Assembly (NCBI RefSeq): GCF_007991455.1
Contig: NZ_BJYJ01000002.1
Coordinates: 62,001 to 126,000 of the forward strand
Length of the DNA: 64,000 nt
Direction: 5' to 3'
Origin: Chryseobacterium hagamense
GTDB lineage: Bacteria; Bacteroidota; Bacteroidia; Flavobacteriales; Weeksellaceae
This document shows, piece after piece, positions 50,217-58,809 of this stretch (positions are counted from its first letter, which is position 1; each line of letters opens with the position of its first letter). The notes beneath the pieces are model-generated. The model searched no databases. It was not told where the DNA came from and saw only the letters and a list, made by a program, of their open reading frames with translations. Made by a program: the position numbers and the translations under genes.

Positions 50217-51104
50217 TTAATCTATGACAATGTTGTTCTTATATATTTTTCTGGATACCCAAAATTTATATAAAAACGGGAAGAATATAATAATTAACAA
50301 TTTAGCAATATGTTTCTTATGTGCGGTAAAATTATTGATAACATATTTATTAACTTCTTCCTGGGTAATTTCCCGATGGGCATCGAACTGAGCCTTGATA
50401 AAAGATTCCACTTCATTTTTCATTCCGATATTTTTTTGCGAGAGAGACTGGTTGTTATAGAGCTTCCGGTAGTTGCAGAAAGGTTTGCAGAAATGCTTGA
50501 ATGCAAAACCCAGGCTTGCCGCTCTCGAAAAAAAATCCCGGTCTTCCGAGTAGGAAAGGTTTTCATTAAATAAAACCTCAGAGATGATTTCTCTTCTGAA
50601 AAGCGTGGAGGAAGGCGTGAGCATATTGCTTACGTACATCAGCTGAAACTTGGAGAATTCACACTTTTTATGAAGGTAACTGGTATCTCCGAAAAACTGA
50701 AGATCACAGTATAAAATGTCGGATTTCCGATGGGTCTTAAGGTAGCTGACGGCATCATTAATGGAGGAAAGCAGGAGGTCATCAGAATCAAGACACAGAA
50801 TAAGCTTGCCTTTTGCCAGTTTTAAGCCTGTATTTCTGGTGGCCAATACTCCCGAATTCTCTTTATTGATCTTTATTGAGTGTGGGAGACAGGATTCATC
50901 TAAAAACCGGGTAACTTCAGGACCAGTTGATCCGTCGTTTACAATAATGACTACGTAGGGATACCGGATACCCGAATTCTGTATGCTTTCAAGACATTCT
51001 TTAACAAAGGGAACGGGTGTATTGTAAACCGGAACGATGATGGATAATTTTATTTCTGCTAAAGTATTTTTTTCCACTGTTGTATAATTTTTTCTTTTTT
51101 CCAT
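50217..51104 (-). CDS. GT2-family glycosyltransferase
   Basis: A 295-residue inverting glycosyltransferase of GT-A fold: KLSIIVPVYNTPVPFVKECL, VIIVNDGSTGPEV, NTGLKLAKGKLILCLDSDDLL (the DxD-type metal site) and NLSYSEDRDFFSRAASLG with the catalytic Asp. The ATG at 51104 overlaps the preceding GT4 by 46 bp; a GTG ten codons further in (51077) would cut this to 19 bp and drop nine residues not needed by the fold. Either way translation is coupled. Confidence 0.88.
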   Translation of the reverse strand: MEKRKNYTTVEKNTLAEIKLSIIVPVYNTPVPFVKECLESIQNSGIRYPYVVIIVNDGSTGPEVTRFLDESCLPHSIKINKENSGVLATRNTGLKLAKGKLILCLDSDDLLLSSINDAVSYLKTHRKSDILYCDLQFFGDTSYLHKKCEFSKFQLMYVSNMLTPSSTLFRREIISEVLFNENLSYSEDRDFFSRAASLGFAFKHFCKPFCNYRKLYNNQSLSQKNIGMKNEVESFIKAQFDAHREITQEEVNKYVINNFTAHKKHIAKLLIIIFFPFLYKFWVSRKIYKNNIVID

Positions 51105-52192
51105 TTGTGTGTTTCATCGAAGGACGACTTCATCAGCCTGTTAAGCGCTTCTTCGTTTGCCGTAAGATGCCCGAGTTTTTCAATAAAGGCCTTCCTGTTA
51201 TGAAGAGGGACCAGGAAACCGTTATTTTTATTGATGATGTCCGAAGGGCCATACTGGCAGTCATAGGCGATCAATGCGTTGGAAAAGAACATCGCCTGAA
51301 TTAAAATCGTCGGAAGCGCTTCTTCCGTTGAGGTAAGGCAGTTGATCCTGGATATTCTTAAAAGCCGGTACACTTCATCCATATTCCGGCTGCCCAAAAG
51401 CTGAATGATATCCTCTAAATTTCTGTCGGCCACTTCCTTTCTGATTTTCTGTTCTTCCCTGCCGCTTCCGATAATAACGACTTTCCAACCGGGAGGCAGA
51501 TGGGTATGGGCAATAATATCTATAAATCCGCTGATGTTCTTTTCAGGGTCAAGTCTTGCCACAACGGAGATGATATTTTTTTTATCCTCGGGCCGGATGA
51601 ACATGTTGTTTTCCAATGCATCGTCCATGAGGTTGTAGATGGTGTGGGAATTCTTGTTGAATTTCAGGTAATGTTGTTCCCCGGGAATATTGGTGCTTAC
51701 GATGTGTTTCAGGTTTTTATAATAAGGCCGCATGGTTTTATTCCAGAAAAACCCCCCTGAAGTATAGCCCATGTGTTCCCAGGCGATGGTTTTCCTGCTG
51801 ACTTCCGGGTCTGTAGACAGCATTGAAGAAAGTTTGTACCAGCAGGATACAATAGTATCATACGGATGATGATTTTCGCTGATCCATTTCTTTAATGTCT
51901 TATATGATCCGTAATCGTATAAATAAGAGTACAGGCTGTATATTTTTGGAACGGATTTAAAATTTTTATACAGGTTGGTGGCCATCCTTGAATATGGATG
52001 TCCGAAAGAATCGATGTAGTGTTTTTTTATATCAGGGCGTACAGGATAAAAATCCTTGTGGGGGGCCATCAGAAAAAGGATTTCAATTTCATATTCCTGT
52101 TCTGAAAGTTCAGAAACAAGGTTGCTCAGGACTTTGGATACCCCGTTAGGCTTTATATTCTGATAGTAGATAAACAGAATTTTTTTTTTCAT
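51059..52192 (-). CDS. GT4-family glycosyltransferase
   Basis: A 377-residue GT-B glycosyltransferase: NGVSKVLSNLVSELSEQ at the N-terminus, NIISVVARLDPEKNISGFID at the start of the donor domain, and LTSTEEALPTILIQAM as the E-x7-E-like motif, with Gln in place of the second Glu. First gene of the minus-strand operon 52192 to 49066; a -7 box lies 32 nt upstream. It diverges from the acyl-carrier operon. Sugar unknown. Confidence 0.88.
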   Translation of the reverse strand: MKKKILFIYYQNIKPNGVSKVLSNLVSELSEQEYEIEILFLMAPHKDFYPVRPDIKKHYIDSFGHPYSRMATNLYKNFKSVPKIYSLYSYLYDYGSYKTLKKWISENHHPYDTIVSCWYKLSSMLSTDPEVSRKTIAWEHMGYTSGGFFWNKTMRPYYKNLKHIVSTNIPGEQHYLKFNKNSHTIYNLMDDALENNMFIRPEDKKNIISVVARLDPEKNISGFIDIIAHTHLPPGWKVVIIGSGREEQKIRKEVADRNLEDIIQLLGSRNMDEVYRLLRISRINCLTSTEEALPTILIQAMFFSNALIAYDCQYGPSDIINKNNGFLVPLHNRKAFIEKLGHLTANEEALNRLMKSSFDETHKWKKEKIIQQWKKIL

Positions 52193-52224
52193 TTGGCTTT
52201 TTTAAAGTCAGCTTTAGTGCTGTG

Positions 52225-52232
52225 CAAAATTA
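52225..52232 (-). promoter_or_regulatory. Predicted -7 box of GT operon 52192-49066
   Basis: Minus-strand TAATTTTG fits TAnnTTTG, 32 nt before the ATG. Confidence 0.5.
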
Positions 52233-52297
52233 GAAAAAAATATAGATTATTAAAGTTTATCATCAGCTGATTATAGATCGGAAAGAAATAATTTCAT

Positions 52298-52305
52298 TAG
52301 ATTTG
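52298..52305 (+). promoter_or_regulatory. Predicted -7 box of the acyl-carrier operon
   Basis: TAGATTTG fits TAnnTTTG, 16 nt before the ACP ATG. Divergent from the GT operon box at 52225. Confidence 0.55.
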
Positions 52306-52321
52306 CAGAAAATAAAATCAA

Positions 52322-52612
52322 ATGAACGAGAAAGAAATAAAGACCCTTGTTTTAGAAGCCCTCCAGGATTTTGTAGAGACGAACGGAATTGAAGTTGACG
52401 AAGTTACTCCCGATCAGAGACTGATCGGAAAAAGCGGAATCTTTGATTCTATAGGCCTTTTAAACTTTCTGGTGGATCTGGAGGAAATGCTTGAAGAAAA
52501 GTATGACAGGAGTTTTAATCTTTCTTCCGAAAAAGCCATGTCCCGGACTACAAGCCCTTTTCTGAATCCTACAGAGCTAACAAAGTTTATTCTGGAGCTC
52601 GATGAAGAATAA
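52322..52612 (+). CDS. Dedicated acyl carrier protein
   Basis: A 96-residue acidic carrier protein. Ser43 in GIFDSIGLLNFLVDLEEML is the 4'-phosphopantetheine site (DSI in place of the fatty-acid ACP's DSL). It is about 18 residues longer than the housekeeping ACP, with the extra part in the loop before the last helix (AMSRTTSPFLNPTELTKFI). First gene of a tight four-gene operon; it overlaps the next by 11 bp. I infer that it carries a short acyl chain loaded by the ligase, reduced by the SDR and passed to the sugar by the acyltransferase. Confidence 0.9.
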   Translation: MNEKEIKTLVLEALQDFVETNGIEVDEVTPDQRLIGKSGIFDSIGLLNFLVDLEEMLEEKYDRSFNLSSEKAMSRTTSPFLNPTELTKFILELDEE

Positions 52613-53297
52613 AACCATATTTATAACGGGCAACCGCAAGGGCATCGGGCTTCATCTTACCCGGTACTATCTCGAACAGGGATATCATGTCCTGGGCTGC
52701 AGCAGAACCGAAAGCAGTTTTTCCCACGAAAATTACCGCCACTTTATCTGTGATGTTGCAGACGAAAAAAATGTAAAAGAAGTGATCCGGCAGGCGAAAA
52801 AAGCGTTTGGCGGAATCGATATCCTGATCAACAATGCCGGAATTGCTTCGCTGAACCACTCCTTACTGACGCCGGGATCTACGGTAAAAAAAGTTTTTGA
52901 AACCAATTTTTACGGAAGTTTTTTCTTCAGCCGGGAATGTGCCAAGGTAATGAGGCATACGGGCGGCAGAATCGTTAATTTTTCCACGGTGGCGGTTCCG
53001 CTGGATCTGGAAGGGGAAATGATCTACGCTTCTTCCAAAGCGGCGGTAGAAAAAATGACGACCATCCTTGCCAGGGAGCTTTCAGACTTTAATATTACTG
53101 TGAATGCCATCGGACCCTCGCCGATCTATACCGATCTGATAAAAACGGTTCCGCAGGATAAAATTGACGAGCTCCTGAAACAGCAGACGATTCACCGCCT
53201 TGGAGAATTGGAGGATGTGGAAAATGTGATCGACTTCTTTATCTCTCCGAAAAGCAACTTTATTACCGGTCAAATTATTTATCTGGGAGGATTATGA
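52602..53297 (+). CDS. SDR-family reductase (FabG-like)
   Basis: A 231-residue short-chain dehydrogenase/reductase. Cofactor loop TGNRKGIG at 9-16, NNAG at 77-80 and catalytic Tyr142/Lys146 in YASSKAAVEK; Arg34 after the second strand favours NADPH. Short C-terminus ending in FITGQIIYLGGL as in FabG. In this operon it probably reduces a 3-oxoacyl-ACP to a 3-hydroxyacyl-ACP. Overlaps the ACP gene by 11 bp and the ligase gene by 4. Confidence 0.9.
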   Translation: MKNKTIFITGNRKGIGLHLTRYYLEQGYHVLGCSRTESSFSHENYRHFICDVADEKNVKEVIRQAKKAFGGIDILINNAGIASLNHSLLTPGSTVKKVFETNFYGSFFFSRECAKVMRHTGGRIVNFSTVAVPLDLEGEMIYASSKAAVEKMTTILARELSDFNITVNAIGPSPIYTDLIKTVPQDKIDELLKQQTIHRLGELEDVENVIDFFISPKSNFITGQIIYLGGL

Positions 53298-54628
53298 AAA
53301 TAGATCAGTTTGGTGATTATTCAGGATTAAGCATTGTTGAGAACAACAGATCCTATACCTACCCTGAACTTTTTGCAAAGATCGGGGCCTATAAACAGTG
53401 GCTTGAGGAAAATATTTCTTCAGGCGATGTCATTGCCGTTCAGTCGGATTACAGTTTTGCAAGCATCGCTTTGCTGCTGGCATTATCGGAATATCCCTGT
53501 ATTATTGTTCCTGTTGTCCCGACCACGGATTCTGAAGTACAGAATAAGCTGAAAGCCGCAAAAGTGAATAAAGTAATTACTTTTAAACAGGAGGAGCCTG
53601 CCGTTATTTCAATACAGAATGGCTCTTTGGAAAAAGTTGATCAGTATCACCGGATCATGGAAGAAAACCATGCCGGCCTTGTGCTTTTTTCAAGCGGAAC
53701 CACCGGTGTCCCCAAAGTAATGGTGCATGATCTCAGTGCGCTTATTGCTGAATTCAAAGCGCCGAGAAAACAGAAAAACCTCAATTTTATCCTCTTTTTG
53801 CTTTTCGATCATATCGGAGGCATCAATACGCTGCTGGGCTGTCTGAATAACGGTTCACAGATTACGATTCCCGAAAACAGAAATCCCGAATATATTTTAC
53901 AGCTCATTCAGGATAAAAATATCCAGGTACTTCCTACAAGTCCTACTTTTCTTAACCTGATGCTCATGACTGAGGATTTCGATACCTATGATCTGTCGAG
54001 TCTTAAAATGATCACTTACGGTACCGAAAGAATGCCGCAGCATCTGTTGGATAAACTTAAAATAAAAATTCCGTCGGTGAAATTCATGCAGACTTTCGGC
54101 ACCAGCGAGACCGGGATATTAAAAACGGAAAGTAAATCGTCCACCAGCCTTTTTTTCAGGATCATCGATCCGAATTATCAGTATAAAATAGAAGATTCCC
54201 AACTGTATTTAAAATCGAAAGTCCAGGTTTCGGGTTATGTAAACCAGGAAAGCAACCAGTTTACGGAAGAAGGATGGTTTGCTACCGGTGATCTGGTAGA
54301 GGTGGATGAAGACGGCTATCTGAAAATAGTAGGAAGAATAAATAAAGTAATCAATGTCGGAGGCCTGAAAGTTCTTCCGAAAGAGGTGGAAGATATTATT
54401 AATCAGTTTCCGGAAGTTATCGATTCCACTGTCTTTGCAAAAGATAATGCCATTACCGGACAGATGGTCTGTGCGAAGGTTGTTATTAAGGAAGGATTGG
54501 ATGAAAAGGAAATGAAAAAGGAAATCCTGAAAAAATGCAGGGAGGAGCTGGACCGGTACAAGGTGCCGAGCAAAATGATTATCACCCACTCCATTGATTT
54601 TACGACACGATTTAAAAAAGAAATATAA
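53294..54628 (+). CDS. Acyl-AMP ligase (ANL superfamily)
   Basis: A 444-residue adenylate-forming enzyme, short for the family (usual about 500). P-loop FSSGTTGVPK at 132-141, QTFGTSETGI as the A5 motif, FATGDL-type GWFATGDLVEVDEDGYLKI and GRINKVINVGGLKVLPKEVE as the A7/A8 hinge. The C-terminal lysine motif is reduced to TTRFKKEI at the very end, so the last few residues are all there is of the usual A10 segment. Likely activates a carboxylic acid and loads it on the ACP two genes upstream. Starts by a 4-bp ATGA overlap. Confidence 0.9.
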   Translation: MKIDQFGDYSGLSIVENNRSYTYPELFAKIGAYKQWLEENISSGDVIAVQSDYSFASIALLLALSEYPCIIVPVVPTTDSEVQNKLKAAKVNKVITFKQEEPAVISIQNGSLEKVDQYHRIMEENHAGLVLFSSGTTGVPKVMVHDLSALIAEFKAPRKQKNLNFILFLLFDHIGGINTLLGCLNNGSQITIPENRNPEYILQLIQDKNIQVLPTSPTFLNLMLMTEDFDTYDLSSLKMITYGTERMPQHLLDKLKIKIPSVKFMQTFGTSETGILKTESKSSTSLFFRIIDPNYQYKIEDSQLYLKSKVQVSGYVNQESNQFTEEGWFATGDLVEVDEDGYLKIVGRINKVINVGGLKVLPKEVEDIINQFPEVIDSTVFAKDNAITGQMVCAKVVIKEGLDEKEMKKEILKKCREELDRYKVPSKMIITHSIDFTTRFKKEI

Positions 54629-54646
54629 CTAATACATTTATAGATT

Positions 54647-55234
54647 ATGTACCTATTCTGGCGAGTTCTGCTTTTCTCCTTTACTTTTTGGGAAAGACTG
54701 TATATGAAGGTTTATATAAAAGTATGCCGGATGCAGGGGCTGAAGCTGGGGGAAGACGTAAAGATTTTCGAGCGGGTGTATTTCGGTTCTGAACCATTTC
54801 TGATTGAGATCGGGGATAAAACCCAGATTGCCGGCGGAACAAGATTCGTCAACCACGGCGGAACGACGAAAACGCTGAGAAGACTTCAGGGATTTGAAGA
54901 CATCCGGATTTTCGGAAGGATAAAAATAGGAAAAAACTGCACCATCGGTTCCAATTGTGTGATCCAGCAGGATGTTGAGATGGGGGACAACTGCATTCTG
55001 GGAGCTGGTTCCGTACTGACGCATTCTATTCCTGACAATGTTGTGTTTTCAGGAAATCCGGCAAGATTTATCTGCTCCACGGAACAATATGCCGAATCGC
55101 TCCTCGACCAGAATACCCTTTATCCAAGGGATCTGGAGAACGACAGGGAAAAACTCAACGGATGGCTTAAGGAAAATCTGCCGTATGAATACAAAAAATC
55201 GAAAGTATACAAAAAGACCATAAAAACCGAATAG
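54647..55234 (+). CDS. Hexapeptide-repeat acyltransferase
   Basis: A 195-residue left-handed beta-helix acyltransferase. A 40-residue helical lead with hydrophobic stretch is followed by EIGDKTQIAGGTRFVNHGG (with the catalytic-type His of NHGG), then KIGKNCTIGSNCVIQQDVEM, NCILGAGSVLTHSIPDNV and SGNPARFI. It is the last gene of the acyl-carrier operon, 18 bp after the ligase. I propose that it transfers the ACP-bound acyl group to a sugar hydroxyl or amine; acetylation with acetyl-CoA is the plain alternative. Confidence 0.87.
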   Translation: MYLFWRVLLFSFTFWERLYMKVYIKVCRMQGLKLGEDVKIFERVYFGSEPFLIEIGDKTQIAGGTRFVNHGGTTKTLRRLQGFEDIRIFGRIKIGKNCTIGSNCVIQQDVEMGDNCILGAGSVLTHSIPDNVVFSGNPARFICSTEQYAESLLDQNTLYPRDLENDREKLNGWLKENLPYEYKKSKVYKKTIKTE

Positions 55235-55255
55235 CCCGGCTATCCGGTTTTTTTA
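55222..55255. terminator. Bidirectional terminator overlapping two gene ends
   Basis: ACCGAATAGCC / GGCTATCCGGT, 11-bp stem with one mismatch, with T-runs on both strands. It contains the stop of the plus-strand acyltransferase and touches the stop of the minus-strand GT4, so it serves both convergent genes. Confidence 0.88.
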
Positions 55256-56419
55256 ATGCTGACCGGCCGTGTGAAGATTCCGGATTACTTCTTCTACGGC
55301 GTGGAATATTCTCTGATTATCGAATTGCGCATCGATATTTTCTAAGTTCCTTCTTATCGTATCTGCCAGTTCCGGTTCCGTAAGAAATTTTTTCATTGAT
55401 GCATACATCTCATCGGTTTCATAATTGATCAGATATCCCGTTTTTCCATGCTTGATCATGGCAGGAATATCTCCGGTGCGGGTTGCAATCGTGGGTTTCT
55501 GAAGAATTAGGGCTTCTGCAATAACCAGAGGCCAGGCCTCGGATTCCGAGGGAAGAATAAAATAGTCTGCATTTTTAACGTATGGATAAGGATTCATCAG
55601 GCTTCCGGTAAGTATAAAAGATTCCGTTACTTTATTACCCGCAATCTGCTGCTGGAGATTCTTCAGTTCTTCTCCGTCTCCCACTACAATGACCGTATGG
55701 TAAAAACCTTCGCGGATAAGCATTGTGTGAGCATCAATCAGTTTATGATAACCTTTTCTGGAATGCAGTCTTCCGATTGATACGAAGGTCGGCCCTGCAG
55801 ACGGATGCTGAAGAGGTTCTTCCGCCTTTTTCCGGATTTCCTCAATCGGAATAGCATTGATGATGACTTCTTCGGGTGGATACCGGAGATCAGGGTAATA
55901 CTGGTGCATCAGATCCTTGATTTTCTGGGAGCAGTAGATCATCTGGTCAAATTCCGGGAAATTCTTCAGAATTCCGGGTACGAGGGGCTGCAGTTTGGGC
56001 AGATTGATTTCAGAATGGAACCAGCCGATTTTTTTTGAATGTCTGTTTGTAGAATTAAGGACTGATGCAAAATCACCGTACGTCATGGCAATCTCGATAT
56101 CGTATGTTTCACCTAAGAGACTGTCGGCAAGGGACGGCTTCTGCTGTATTTTTTTTAACTGCATCCTTCTCTTAATGAGCTGGATGTTCCGGAGTGCCGC
56201 GTTTCCGGACAGATCTTCCTTACCGGGTGTCAGGTAGACTTTTCGTACATGCTCAGGAAATTCATTCCTCAACTCTCCCTGGTTGATATTCAGACAGACC
56301 GTCATTTCAAACTGTTCCCTGTCGAGATTCTTCAGCAGACTCAGCATGACCTTTTCTACGCCGCCCATTTCCATCGACCGGTGTCTGAAAAGCACTTTTA
56401 TTTTCTTGTTTTTTACCAT
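55253..56419 (-). CDS. GT4-family glycosyltransferase
   Basis: A 388-residue GT-B glycosyltransferase with EMGGVEKVMLSLLKNLD, PTFVSIGRLHSRKGYHKLID and the donor motif LPSESEAWPLVIAEAL. A likely paralog of the GT4 at 49066 in domain layout and signature. It overlaps the preceding GT2 by 7 bp, so both belong to the minus-strand operon 57791 to 55253. Sugar unknown. Confidence 0.9.
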   Translation of the reverse strand: MVKNKKIKVLFRHRSMEMGGVEKVMLSLLKNLDREQFEMTVCLNINQGELRNEFPEHVRKVYLTPGKEDLSGNAALRNIQLIKRRMQLKKIQQKPSLADSLLGETYDIEIAMTYGDFASVLNSTNRHSKKIGWFHSEINLPKLQPLVPGILKNFPEFDQMIYCSQKIKDLMHQYYPDLRYPPEEVIINAIPIEEIRKKAEEPLQHPSAGPTFVSIGRLHSRKGYHKLIDAHTMLIREGFYHTVIVVGDGEELKNLQQQIAGNKVTESFILTGSLMNPYPYVKNADYFILPSESEAWPLVIAEALILQKPTIATRTGDIPAMIKHGKTGYLINYETDEMYASMKKFLTEPELADTIRRNLENIDAQFDNQRIFHAVEEVIRNLHTAGQH

Positions 56420-57249
56420 GAACCGAAGATTTGTTGTGTAAAGATTCCGATCTTTTTCTTTATCCTGTACGGAATGGAATGCTGATATTCCAGAAGATCA
56501 TAAATATCCTGAGAACGCGTATATTCGTCGGGAATAATCCTGCCGTTTATTTTTTTTAAATTTCTGCGTTTCATGGCAAGGAAAATTACTTTCGCAAAGT
56601 ATTCGTAAGACTGCGGCTTATTGTCATTCTGGGAAATTCCTCCCGAATGAAGCCGGTACAGGTAATTGACTTCATTAATGAATTTTACTTTCCCTTTTTC
56701 ATACATCTTCAGGTACAGGTCCTGGTCCTCCGCAATTCTCATCGTCGTATTCATTTTTTCCGTCTGCAGATAAATCTTTCTGTCAAAACATACAAAATGT
56801 GCGATCTGGATCGGGTAGTTAAAGAAAAAGGAATCATTGTTTTTCACCTGCCGGGTTTTGAAGGGAGCCAGCGGCTTAAGATTTTCGTCACAGCTCATGA
56901 ATACGGAATAGGTAAGGACTACTTTTTTCCGGAAATTTTTGATGCTGGAAGAAACGGCAGTAGGGGTAATGGCATCATCCGGATCTACGAATCCGCATAC
57001 ATCACCTTCTGCGAGTTCAATAAGCTTACTTTTGGTAATGCCTACACCGCTGTTTGCAGGGTTTTCAAAAAACCTGAACCGGCTGTCGCCTTTAATGATA
57101 TTTTTGATGATACTGACGGAATCATCCGTGGAGGCATCGTCAAGGATCACCGCTTCCCAGTTCCGGTATTCCTGGGCCATAACGGAATCGTAGCATTCTT
57201 TAAAATACTTTCCGTTGTTATAATTGGCAATTAAGATCGAAAACTTCAT
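56413..57249 (-). CDS. GT2-family glycosyltransferase
   Basis: A 278-residue GT-A enzyme: FSILIANYNNGKYFKECYDS, AVILDDASTDDSV, LAEGDVCGFVDPDDAITP (metal site) and MRIAEDQDLYLKMYEKG with the catalytic Asp. Second gene of the operon 57791-55253; its ATG overlaps the stop of the acetyltransferase by 4 bp. Sugar unknown. Confidence 0.9.
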   Translation of the reverse strand: MKFSILIANYNNGKYFKECYDSVMAQEYRNWEAVILDDASTDDSVSIIKNIIKGDSRFRFFENPANSGVGITKSKLIELAEGDVCGFVDPDDAITPTAVSSSIKNFRKKVVLTYSVFMSCDENLKPLAPFKTRQVKNNDSFFFNYPIQIAHFVCFDRKIYLQTEKMNTTMRIAEDQDLYLKMYEKGKVKFINEVNYLYRLHSGGISQNDNKPQSYEYFAKVIFLAMKRRNLKKINGRIIPDEYTRSQDIYDLLEYQHSIPYRIKKKIGIFTQQIFGSW

Positions 57250-57791
57250 ACAACGGGCTTAAAGATTAATTGCTGCTGATTGAAAACTTTGGTATTGTCC
57301 GGAATATCTCTAAAAATGGTACATCCGGCCCCGATAATACAGTTGTCGCCGATCGATACGCCCTTTAGCACCGTAACGTTGCTTCCCAGCCAGCAGTTTT
57401 TTCCGATCCTGACCGGTGCCGTAGAAAATTCCGAACGGGAAACCTTAAATTCAGGGACAGCCGCATAAGCGTGATTGTGATCGTAAAGCTTTACATTTTC
57501 CCCGAAAAGGGTATTTTCCCCGATAAAAATTGAATTCAGGCAGTTCACCGAACAGAAATTATTCATAAAAACACCGTCTTCAATAATAAGCTCCGCTTTT
57601 TTATCTACTAAAATATGGATGTAATTCCTGAAATTCACAGCCGTCCCGATCATTACTTTTTTTACCTCTCCGGATAAAATAAAATGATTGTTAATGCCTA
57701 TTTTTATGCTTCTGACAAAGGTGTTGGGATGTTTTTTCAGTTTGGAAAGCTGGTGCCAGCGTTGGAGCTTTTCAAAAATAAGGTGCAGCAT
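57246..57791 (-). CDS. Hexapeptide-repeat acetyltransferase (WbbJ/maltose type)
   Basis: A 181-residue left-handed beta-helix acyltransferase. Repeats begin at KIGINNHFILSGEVKKVMIG; NCWLGSNVTVLKGVSIGDNC and IIGAGCTIFRDIPDNT close the coil; DHNHAYA carries the likely catalytic His. In this region it should O- or N-acetylate a sugar of the surface glycan. First gene of its operon, with a TATCTTTG box upstream. Confidence 0.88.
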   Translation of the reverse strand: MLHLIFEKLQRWHQLSKLKKHPNTFVRSIKIGINNHFILSGEVKKVMIGTAVNFRNYIHILVDKKAELIIEDGVFMNNFCSVNCLNSIFIGENTLFGENVKLYDHNHAYAAVPEFKVSRSEFSTAPVRIGKNCWLGSNVTVLKGVSIGDNCIIGAGCTIFRDIPDNTKVFNQQQLIFKPVV

Positions 57792-57824
57792 GTTGGGATT
57801 ATATTTAATTCATAATTTGTACCG

Positions 57825-57832
57825 CAAAGATA
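57825..57832 (-). promoter_or_regulatory. Predicted -7 box of operon 57791-55253
   Basis: Minus-strand TATCTTTG fits TAnnTTTG, 33 nt before the ATG. It overlaps the -33 side of the divergent methyltransferase promoter. Confidence 0.5.
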
Positions 57833-57837
57833 ATTAA

Positions 57838-57868
57838 TTGTATTATACCATAAAAAATATTATTTTTG
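57838..57868 (+). promoter_or_regulatory. Predicted promoter of the methyltransferase gene
   Basis: TTG at 57838-57840 (-33) and TATTTTTG at 57861-57868 (-7), 20 nt apart: a full match to the Bacteroidota promoter. The TTG codon that opens the longest reading frame lies inside the -7 box, so translation must start downstream. Confidence 0.7.
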
Positions 57869-57886
57869 TGGCCTAAATTCAACACA

Positions 57887-58657
57887 GTGAGTGAAATATC
57901 ATCGGTTCTCAAAACACTTCTGGCGTATCTTAAAAGGCCTGACCTCTATCCCGAGTTGAGAAGGAAAATCATAAAAAACACTTTACAGCGAAAAAACGCC
58001 TTCAAAGGAAAAGAAAAAACAAATTCCTGGGCGGCTTCAAGGGCTGTTTCCCAGCAGGAAGCCATTGCAAAACTTTTCGGAATGAAGATGGATTCCTTCC
58101 GTACCCTTTATGCTGAAGTATTAAAAAAATCGGAACAGAAACAAAAGGAGTGCCCCATCAAAATGGGGGGTGCCGGAGCATTGGAACTGATTTATTACGC
58201 CTGTGAATCCGTAGAAGCAAAGCATGTTGTAGAAACGGGCGTTGCCTATGGCTGGTCTTCTCTGGCAGCCCTTTTATCTCTTGAAAAAAGAAACGGAACC
58301 CTTTACAGTTCCGATATGCCTTATCTGGCACAGGACGGAGATCAGTATGTGGGATGCGTGGTTCCGGAAAATCTGAAACCGTACTGGAAACTTTTCCGGT
58401 TTGCCGATAAAGAATCCCTGCCTAAAATTTTTACTGAAACCCCTGCTTTCGATGTGATCCATTATGATTCGGATAAGAGCTACAACGGAAGGTTCTGGGC
58501 GTATAACGAACTTTATAAGCGTCTGAAGCCGGGAGGGATTTTTATCAGTGATGATATCGGCGACAACTCCGCCTACCAGGACTTTTGTGAAAAGAATCAT
58601 TTTGAAACAACAGTGGTGGAGTACGAAGGAAAATACATTGGGGTTTTTGTAAAGTAA
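57887..58657 (+). CDS. Class I SAM-dependent methyltransferase
   Basis: A 256-residue methyltransferase. VVETGVAYGWSSLAALLSL is the SAM-binding first motif and LKPGGIFISDDIGDN the post-II strand; FDVIHYDSDKSYNGR carries the acidic motif II. Such cephalosporin-hydroxylase/macrocin-O-methyltransferase-like enzymes methylate sugars in glycan loci. I set the start at the GTG (57887), since the upstream TTG start is part of the promoter. It is a single gene in the plus direction between two minus-strand operons. Confidence 0.82.
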   Translation: MSEISSVLKTLLAYLKRPDLYPELRRKIIKNTLQRKNAFKGKEKTNSWAASRAVSQQEAIAKLFGMKMDSFRTLYAEVLKKSEQKQKECPIKMGGAGALELIYYACESVEAKHVVETGVAYGWSSLAALLSLEKRNGTLYSSDMPYLAQDGDQYVGCVVPENLKPYWKLFRFADKESLPKIFTETPAFDVIHYDSDKSYNGRFWAYNELYKRLKPGGIFISDDIGDNSAYQDFCEKNHFETTVVEYEGKYIGVFVK

Positions 58658-58726
58658 AATTGATTATTATACGATCTTTAACGGCATTCCTGAAATAGGA
58701 ATGCACATTATCAGTTAAAATAAATT

Positions 58727-58764
58727 AAACCAAAGCAGAAAGATGTTTGCTTTGGTTTTTTGTT
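58727..58764 (+). terminator. Terminator of the methyltransferase gene
   Basis: AAACCAAAGCA / TGCTTTGGTTT stem with a T-rich tail; 69 nt after the stop. Confidence 0.85.
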
Positions 58765-58809
58765 TTGCAGGATCTAAATTATTATTCCTTCTATTTCACG
58801 CACGTCACG

